Assembly (NCBI GenBank): GCA_008828725.1
Contig: MEHQ01000780.1
Location: forward strand, 27,390 to 91,389
Direction of reading: 5' to 3'
DNA from: Saccharina japonica
Lineage: Eukaryota; Sar; Phaeophyceae; Laminariales; Laminariaceae
DNA: 64,000 bases
Each line of letters opens with the position of its first letter. Position 1 is the stretch's first letter. The notes below the pieces were generated by a model, which was given only the letters and a program-made list of their open reading frames with translations, ran no database searches and was not told the DNA's origin. Below, in pieces: positions 57,501-64,000 of this stretch. A program made the position numbers and the translations under genes.

Positions 57501-57582
57501 TGAGAACTGGCTCCGCAGGGGTGGTGACGTCTTCCTTGCTGTACTTGTCCTTCCTCACGACTTCGTGCACGGAGTACGATAC
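57494..57582 (-). CDS. Exon 3: FN3 domain 1, C-C' strands
   Basis: The exon begins VSYSVHEVVRKDKY, completing the 'EHE-VSYSVHEV' strand begun in exon 2. Acceptor CTTCAG. The donor CTCCAG/GTTATT gives the phase (2) that exon 4 needs. A second copy of this donor border lies about 35 nt further into the intron. Confidence 0.78.
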
Positions 57583-57777
57583 CTGAAGCAGGCGTTTTTA
57601 GTTCGTTAGAACGGCGCTAGTTAACACTCGTTGTAGTCAGCGCTGGCCGTAAGCAGTGACGCTAAGCAGCTCAACAGGCAATAACGGTGCCAAAATACGA
57701 AACGAAAGATTTTTTACTACGACAGGGGATGGAAAGTTCCGGTAAAACGTGACGATTGCAGCAAAACGGCCAGCTGC

Positions 57778-57995
57778 GTGATGGTGATGGTGATGATGAT
57801 GATGATGATGATGAGTGATGATGGTGATGATGATGATGATGATGACGGTGATGATGATGATGATGATGATGATGATGACGATGATGATGATAATGATGAT
57901 GATGATGATGATGACGATGATGCTAAAGATGATGATGGTGATGATGAAGATGATGACGATAATGCTGCTGATGATGATGATGGTGATATATAAAA
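57778..57995. repeat. (GAT)n microsatellite
   Basis: About 215 bp of GAT/GAC/GGT triplets. Confidence 0.95.
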
Positions 57996-58221
57996 AAAAT
58001 GGTGTCCGAAGTTTACAAATGCAAGGCGAGGAGTCATACGCACGGACGGTAAGGGGCGCATCATGCCCTCCTCTATGCCTGTGCGGCTAGGGAGGGGGCA
58101 CTCACGCACTTTGTAAACGGTTGCAAAACACCAAATAAAGTTGTCGTTTTTTTGACCGCTATCACGATATGTCTGGCGCAGCAACGATGAAACTCAAGAA
58201 TCACGAGAAATCACGAAATAC

Positions 58222-58490
58222 CTGGCCCAGCGAGCGACCGCTGTCCAGCTGCAAGCAACAGCCCTGTCTGTTCGCGTGTTCTACCAGTCTGCCAGCACCG
58301 TTCCGTGCGGTATCCACTTGGTATTTCCACGAGCGCGAGCAACCAAACAATACCAGTTGCTGCTGTCAAAGTGAGCTACGTACACACTCAGCCAAATAAT
58401 ATGAACCACATCGCCGGATTATCTGTAGAACAACAAACTGCAGATTATTCTTATATCGGTTATATCGGTTCCCGATCCCTAATAACATTT
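58222..58490. mobile_element. L element
   Basis: From CCTGGCCCAGCGAGCGACCG to GGTTCCCGATCC. Confidence 0.8.
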
Positions 58491-58599
58491 TCCTTGTTTT
58501 GTTCGCTATCAAAGCGGTGACCGGTGCCCCCCCGACAATATGTAGCATGAGCTTCAACGTCCATTTTTTTTCTGAGGCTACTAATATGACCCATACCAG

Positions 58600-58712
58600 T
58601 AGTCGGTAATAGTCGGTAATAGTCAGCAATAGTCAGTAATAGTCAGTAATAGTCAGTAATAGTCAGTAATAGTCAGTAATAGTCAGTAATAGTCAGTAAT
58701 AGTCAGTAATAG
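58600..58712. repeat. AGTCAGTAAT 10-bp tandem array
   Basis: Eleven units of AGTC(A/G)G(T/C)AAT. Confidence 0.95.
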
Positions 58713-58879
58713 CTCCGCCAAAATGTGCTACGAGTACTCTTGTCGTCTATAGCAGGCGTTGGGGTCCCAAAGAGGTTGAGCTATATCTTCACCCGTCCGC
58801 CGGGAGAAAACATCAAACTTACAATCGGAATAATATGTAACTGGCACAATAGATCGTTTCCCTTGATTTTCTTCTTTCG

Positions 58880-59315
58880 GGAAATGTTTCTGAGTGATCA
58901 ACGCTGAAGCTACTGTAAAATCCAATAGATAGGCTATTGTAGTCAAATAGTCTACAGTACGCGTAGTCCAATACGTTTCCTTGCCTGATTTCCCTTGGTT
59001 TTCTTCTTCCGGGGAATGTTTCTGAGTTATCAACTTTGAAGCTACTGTAAAATTCAATAGGCTATTGTAGTCCAATAGTCTACCGTAGTCCAATAGGTTT
59101 CCTTGCTTGATTTCCCTTGGTTTTCTTCTCACGGGGAATGTTTCTGAGTGATCAACGTTGAAACTACTGTAAATTCCAATAGGCTATCGTAGTCCAATAG
59201 GCTATTGTAGTCCAATAGGCTATTGTAGTCCAATAGTCTACTGTAGCCCAATAGGTTCCCTTGCTTGTTTTCCCTTAGTTTTCAATAGTTATGAGTGATC
59301 AACGTTGAAGCTCAA
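58880..59315. repeat. CTATTGG satellite
   Basis: Three units, each with GAAGCTACTGTAAAATCCAAT and multiple GTAGTCCAATAG words. Confidence 0.88.
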
Positions 59316-59406
59316 CGCTGCACATTGTCGGATGGCAAAGATAATAATAATAAAAGTGTTAAGAGCTCCCCCATCCATATGCCGGGTCGTCGGAGAGAAG
59401 ACTCAC

Positions 59407-59466
59407 CTCGTGCTCGACCACGGCAGCCCCGCCGTCGATGATTGGCGGGTTCCACGCCAGTGTCAC
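59407..59466 (-). CDS. Exon 2: FN3 domain 1, core Trp strand
   Basis: Twenty codons, VTLAWNPPIIDGG followed by AAVVEHE. The W-x-P-P...D-G-G pattern is the classic B strand and B-C turn of a fibronectin III domain. Acceptor CGCAAG, donor GAG/GTGAGT. Phase 0 at both ends, joining cleanly to exons 1 and 3. Confidence 0.85.
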
Positions 59467-59524
59467 CTTGCGAGTAAGAAATGAGAGCGATGGAAGCCGT
59501 GCGGGTGGGGGAGAGTCGATACAC

Positions 59525-60235
59525 TGCTCTGTGTGCACGATTGTGATTGGCCAGGCCTCATCGCATGCTGTGCCGACCAAATATGAGACTTGGAGGCGTT
59601 GCACTACTATAAATAAGCTATTATGATTAGCCAGACATCGTCGCACGCAGTATCGACACGACACGCGACACAGAGTGCTATGGACGATCGTGATTGGCCA
59701 GATCTCGCCGCATGCTGTGCCGACCAATATGCGACACAGAAGCGTTACACAAAGCACGAATGTGTTTGGACATACTCCGTCGCATGTTGTACCGACCAAC
59801 ACGTGACACAAAGTCGGTATACCTATACTATATAGATGTGCGACTGTGATTGGCCAGATCTCGCCGCATTTCGTGCCGACTAATATGCGACACAGAGGCG
59901 TTACACCAGGTACGAATGTGATTGGACAAACTTCGTGGCATGCCACACCGACCAGCCAGTGAAAACGAGCCGACACACAACGTGAGAATGCCACTGGCCA
60001 ACCTTTGTCGCACGTCGTGCCGATCAATACACGACACAGGGGCGTTACGCTATATATACCGGTATATATACACGAATGAATGTGATTGGACAAGCCGTGC
60101 CGGCCAACACCAGCACGCGACGAAGGGCCGTTATACTGCATACCACAGAGGCGTTACACTATGTATGTAGGCGTGAATGTGATTGGACAAGCCACCCCGG
60201 CCAATACCAGCACGCGACGAAGAGCCGTTACCACT
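59525..60235 (-). repeat. Satellite built from the exon 1 donor border
   Basis: Eight or more units of 70-100 bp. Each carries CCTCGTCGCATGCTGTGCC-GACCA, which on the minus strand is the exon 1 end coding LVGTACDE plus its GT donor, next to a GATTGGCCA word. Confidence 0.85.
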
Positions 60236-60308
60236 GTACACACCTATATTATATGCAAAACCCGCCAAAACCCTCGTTGTATACCAGGTATATATATATA
60301 TATATATA

Positions 60309-60612
60309 TTACGGGGGGCTATAGTAAATAGGACCTACGGTATACACAGAAATCTATATATCTACCTATTTTTGCCAACAATATTTGGCCCTATTTACCA
60401 GGGCTGTTCGCGGGTCGGGTCAAGACTCGCGGGTCGGGTCGGATGGGGTCACCTAGCCTGACCCGACCTGACTCGACCCGGCCCGTGAGATTTCGAATGC
60501 CTCCTGACCCGACCCGACCCGACCCGTGAGTTTTTGAAGAGCTCATGACCCGGCCCGCGGGTCGATTCATGACCCGTGAACAGCCCTGCCTATTTACTAT
60601 GGTACGCCGTAA
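60309..60612. mobile_element. TA MITE split by a GGGTC element
   Basis: Ends TTACGGGGGGCTATAGTAAA and TTTACTATGGTACGCCGTAA, flanked by TA. The interior holds the element at 60399-60588. Confidence 0.88.
60399..60588. mobile_element. GGGTC element, complete
   Basis: 190 bp with inverted ends CAGGGCTGTTCGCGGGTC and GACCCGTGAACAGCCCTG, flanked by the 9-bp direct repeat CCTATTTAC. Rich in GGGTC/GACCC pentamers. Confidence 0.88.
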
Positions 60613-60973
60613 TAGTAGGATACCCGATTTAAGAGTCCCTCGGAAAGGGCCATAAATGCCGCTCTTATTTCCGCACCGCTCGTATCCCCGTTTAAGAGCG
60701 ATTTGTTCTTACCTCGGGGGGTAAGGACAAACTCTCTCTTGAATCCTTTCGGGCTGCTCTCTCGTTTTAGGGACAAATTACTTGGTAATAGAGTCATGTT
60801 TATGTTTGAATGCAGTGCAGTGCTAAAAATGGTTAAGCACAATTTATACTTAGTATATGTATGTAGTGCATGGGTGGGTGCAAGTAACTAAGCAATTGGC
60901 TTGAGTTATTTAGTGTGAATTCGTACGTTAATTCATTAAAAAATGGTTCAGGAGACGATATGATAGGACGAAC

Positions 60974-61074
60974 CTCGTCGCATGCAGTACCGACCAGCTT
61001 CAGGTTACGAGGGGGTCTGGGAGCCATCTTGACGACCGCTTTCCTGGCCCGCTCTTCTTTGCCTTCTCCGCTAC
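60974..61074 (-). CDS. Exon 1: start of first FN3 domain
   Basis: A charged linker (SGEGKEERARKAVVKMA) leads into PRPPRNLKLVGTACDE, the A/B strands of a fibronectin III domain. The spacing from Asn to the Trp in the next exon is typical of the family. Acceptor is CCCAG, donor is GACGAG then GTTCGT. The exon begins two bases into a codon, so an earlier exon exists. The last 25 nt, including the donor, are copied many times in the following intron (see the satellite at 59.5-60.2 kb). Confidence 0.75.
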
Positions 61075-61647
61075 CTGGGTTTGAAAAAAATGAAAAAGTT
61101 AATGAAAGAGTTGCCGCCCCCGTCAGACTGGGGAAAGTTGATCCATGGGCAGATTATGTCCGAATTTCGACCAGCATAATCGATCCGTAATGTCTGTTTG
61201 CTGAAACAAAACGAAGTACTGAAACCAATCTCTCGCGCGGGTGAGTCGCCCTTGCTCGTTTTGGCCCGAACAAACATTTGCACAACATCGGACAGATGTA
61301 TCATGATCTACAGTAGATGATCTAGATCGTAAAAATTTTCCGTTATGATATTTTGAGCAAGAGACGCGTCACTCGCCATATAGATATCACCGCGTCACAC
61401 ATGTGCGGAAAAAACAAAAAGCCGTTTCATAACAGATCCCCACCCGCGGCTAGCGCGATCTAGATAGTGCACAGCATTACAAAATGCCAGGCAAAAATCA
61501 GGGATCTATCCTCCCACGAACGATCTAGATCGTGAAGGATCTAAGTCATGAAATGGGAATCTGATCTGTCTTATATATGTGTGAAAACATACTATCAACT
61601 ATCAACGTATCTCACGAATCGAGGGGGCTTTGCTTCACAACCCCTAA

Positions 61648-62190
61648 AAAACACGGCTCTTCACGGGTCGGATCGGCGCGGGTTGGGTCGGAACGGGTGA
61701 CCCGACCCGACCTACCCGACCCGACCTCTGACCCGACCGGACCCGACCGCGACCCGACCCGACCCGGTCCGATCCGACCGACCCGGTACCGACCCGTCAC
61801 CCGGTCCGACCCAGTGACCCGGTCCGACCGTGGTCCGACCCGATCCGAACCGACCCTGTCAACCCGGTCCGCCGACCCGATCCGACCCGACGCGACCCGA
61901 CGCGACCCGGACCGACCCGAACCGACCCAGACCGTCCGACCCGACCGGTCCCGACCCGCCGGCCGACGAATCGAGCGTCCGACCCGGTCCGACCGACCCG
62001 ACCCGGTCCGACCCGATCCTGACCCGACCCGGACCCGGTCCACCCGACCTCCGACCCGACCGGTCCGACCCTACCCGGTCCGGACCCGACCCGCGTCGCG
62101 ACCTCCAGACCCACCCACCCACCCAACCGGCAATTCACTTAACCCAACCCGCGAGTTGGGGCCATAACCCGGTAAAAGCCCTACTACAAC
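61648..62190. repeat. Long GACCC/GGTCC pentamer block
   Basis: About 540 bp, beginning GGCTCTTCACGGGTCGG and ending GTTGGGGCCATAACCCGGTAAAAGCCCT, so a large diverged relative of the GGGTC element. Open frames on both strands are repeat artefacts. Confidence 0.85.
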
Positions 62191-62639
62191 CCAACTCTGG
62201 GGGATCTGGCCTGCCCAATGTGCGAAACATTATCTCAACGCATCGTCACGTTTCAGCGGTAAAGCTATAACGTTTCTTCTCCTCACGTACTTCCGCACCC
62301 ACTCCACCCCACCCCCCACCACCCCCCCGAAACAACCGTAATCCTCACACGATCGATTAGCACTTGTTCTTGTTCCTTGCACGATGCTCGTGCTTCGACA
62401 GCCGCTCCTTTCTCCGGGCCGGCTGCAGTGCTCGCATCGTGAACATCCCCCCGCAACTTCCGCACCCAGATCGCCCTCGGCAGCCCGTATCGCCCCCCCT
62501 ACTCCCCTCCCCTCCTCCCAACTCCCTCGGCAGTCGACATCAATCTCCTCAGTGATCCAGGTGGTCATAGACATTTCAAGGAACGAAAAAAAGGAGGCAA
62601 TAAATTAAAACGGGAGGAGGGGAGGAGGGGGAGGGGGGG

Positions 62640-63350
62640 GGTACTCATTTTCATGCATGGCCGTAGTCGTATGACTAGCCTCATCTAGACGGCGGGCGTC
62701 GTAATTCATCCTGACTGGCAAGGTATGTGCATTGACCATATCCTTTGGACGGAGCACGTCCATCCTGTAAGAGCTCAGTAGTTGGGCGCATCGCTGTCCG
62801 TATTCATCTGTTTGCATCTACCCTCGGGGGGGGGGGGGGGTACTTATGTCGTGCATCGGCGTAGTCGATATGACCATATACCCTCGCATCCCTACAATGC
62901 CGGGACGGGCACGTTGGGTTTTCACCAACCAGGTAGACATTGCTTGCACCAAGCGCGAAAGCGCCGTGAGGTATAGGGCGAGTCGCATGGAGGGTGAGCT
63001 GCATCCTGCTAAGAACCGACCTCTGAGGCGGACTTGCATAGTGGACGACAGCTTCAATGAGTTAATTTAATTTCTGGTGTGGCCACTTCCGGAGACAGCA
63101 ATGGGTTTTACTATGTAACTGCCTTGCGGATGCCTTACCATATTAACACTACGTGATACGACCATTCCCCTTGTGCGGAGCAAAGCTTCTCCACCCCGCA
63201 CAAATGATCTACTCGACCGCCAGCTTTGGTGACCGCCAAAACAAAATAAAACGGCACCCTGGTTGTCTAGCTCACGCAGCGAGTGGCGTGTTTTACAGCG
63301 TCGTTGCCAACCGACGCCAACCCAACCCAACCTATAAATATATCATAGGG
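62640..63350 (+). mobile_element. Long C-tail element, full copy, plus a fragment
   Basis: Fragment at 62640-62690. Full copy from the G run at 62826 through CGCCAACCCAACCTATAAAT. Closest relative of 3.67-4.19 kb. Confidence 0.88.
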
Positions 63351-63454
63351 GGAGGGGCGGGGGGCATGGCGTCAAGAACGATATCATCTCCTCCGTTTTC
63401 CAGATGATCGTCGAAACTATTTAACGCACGAAAAAACAGGAGGCATGGATGAAA

Positions 63455-63690
63455 CGGGGAGAGGGGGGTTGAGCTCATGGCATGCACGTCCGTAGTCGTA
63501 CGACCATAGAGTCTCGCATCCCTACAACGCCGGGACGGATTCAAAGGTCGGGTTTTCGCCGACCAGGCCGACATTTTGATTGCTTGCACCAAGCACGAAG
63601 CGAAACGTGAGGTGTTCAGCGAGTCGAGTGGAGGGTGAGCTGCATCCTACTAAGAACCGCTTGGGAGGCGGACTTGTAGTGGCCGACAAA
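63455..63690 (+). mobile_element. Long C-tail element, half copy
   Basis: GGCATGCACGTCCGTAGTCG through TCCTACTAAGAACCGCTTGG. Confidence 0.82.
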
Positions 63691-64000
63691 TGTTTGCTTT
63701 GAGCAAAATCGGGTGCGTGCCGTGCGTCGGTGCATCCGTCTGAGTTACGACTAGGAAGGAGAGACAAAGGAAGGGCGACGATAATACATGGGATGGGGGA
63801 AAAAAAACATACATATATACTGAATTATATACATACGAGGCACACGATATGATAGTGTACACATGATATTACGGAGGAATATATGATAGTACACAGAACC
63901 AAATATGGCTGCGTAGACATATTATGGGGATACCTGGTTTTACGTCCATCGTGGGTTCTGATAACTTACAACAATAGCCCACCCGTAATAACTCGCGCGT

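Larger units (their letters stand above)
2748..61074 (-). other. Large multi-exon gene: FN3-FN3-coiled coil-TPR-coiled coil-WD40-LysM protein
   Basis: Thirty-one short exons on the minus strand form one reading frame. Phases agree at nearly every junction, for example exon 4 to 5, 7 to 8, 14 to 15, 19 to 20, 24 to 25 and 28 to 29, where codons are split and rejoined correctly. Domains in order are two fibronectin III domains, a long charged helical region with an acidic DGSDSDDD stretch, TPR-like helices, more coiled coil, WD40 repeats and a LysM module. There is no membrane segment or signal peptide in the exons seen. Such proteins usually act as intracellular scaffolds; cytoplasm or cytoskeleton/cilium is my inference only. 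The start codon and 5' exons lie above 61.07 kb and the 3' end below 2.75 kb, neither identified. Weak points are the exon 11 donor, the exon 26-27-28 junctions and the 10.3-kb intron 17. Splitting into two genes at that intron is possible, but the phases (0 to 0) do not require it. Confidence 0.82.

Noticed and set aside
57717-58184. Ser-rich minus-strand frame and Asp/Met-rich plus frames
   Set aside because: Microsatellite (GAT)n translations.
59359-60141. 260-codon minus-strand frame with repeated LVGTACDE-like words
   Set aside because: Only its downstream end is exon 2; the rest is satellite built from the exon 1 border, with many frame-incompatible units.
61577-62270. Overlapping 110-200 codon Arg/Pro/Asp-rich frames on both strands
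   Set aside because: Open because GACCC/GGTCC pentamers lack stop codons; no splice borders.
62357-62470. Candidate exon upstream of exon 1 (EKGAAVEARASCKEQEQ...)
   Set aside because: Donor GTGTGAGG is plausible, but no frame both looks coding and ends in the phase exon 1 requires. Left open.
1-64000. CRISPR arrays, bacterial operons, rRNA genes, LTR retrotransposons with gag-pol
   Set aside because: Tandem repeats here lack unique spacers; no rRNA sequence, no reverse transcriptase, integrase or transposase motif was seen in any frame.

Overview
This is eukaryotic nuclear DNA. It has no operons or ribosome binding sites. Coding sequence comes in short exons (54-261 nt) with canonical GT..AG borders, separated by introns of 0.4-10 kb packed with transposons, satellites and homopolymer runs. 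One short interstitial tract of TTAGGG-type repeats and the intron-rich, repeat-rich style would suit a stramenopile such as a brown alga, but nothing in the sequence proves the lineage.

The main finding is a single large gene on the minus strand, running from about 61.07 kb (first exon seen) down to 2.75 kb (last exon seen). I could follow 31 exons, about 3.96 kb of coding sequence or roughly 1,320 codons, and almost every consecutive pair agrees in splice phase. In order the protein has two fibronectin type III domains (exons 1-7), a long charged helical/coiled-coil part with an acidic linker (exons 8-17), TPR-like helices (18-20), more coiled coil (21-23), a WD40 propeller (24-30) and a LysM module (31). 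Both ends of the gene lie outside what I can identify. I do not recognise the protein as a named family.

The introns hold the rest. A 10.3-kb intron (24.6-34.9 kb) carries six tRNA-Gly(UCC) copies on the same strand as the host gene, one of them truncated, plus a 736-bp near-perfect palindrome next to a duplicated 67-codon exon. Several introns contain tandem copies of exon borders, splice site included (14.4, 19.5, 57.5 and 59.5-60.2 kb). A lone CRAL-TRIO-type exon at 4.3 kb lies in an intron of the wrong phase for it.

The mobile DNA falls into recognisable families: a long (about 510 bp) and a short (about 165 bp) element that both end in a run of C; a 450-740 bp terminal-inverted-repeat element; a TA-target MITE; an 84-bp MITE beginning and ending AACCC/GGGTT; a GGGTC-rich element with CAGGGCTG ends; hairpin elements; and many satellites. 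The region 0.2-8 kb contains near-identical duplicated blocks and one N base beside a microsatellite, so part of it may be an assembly artefact.
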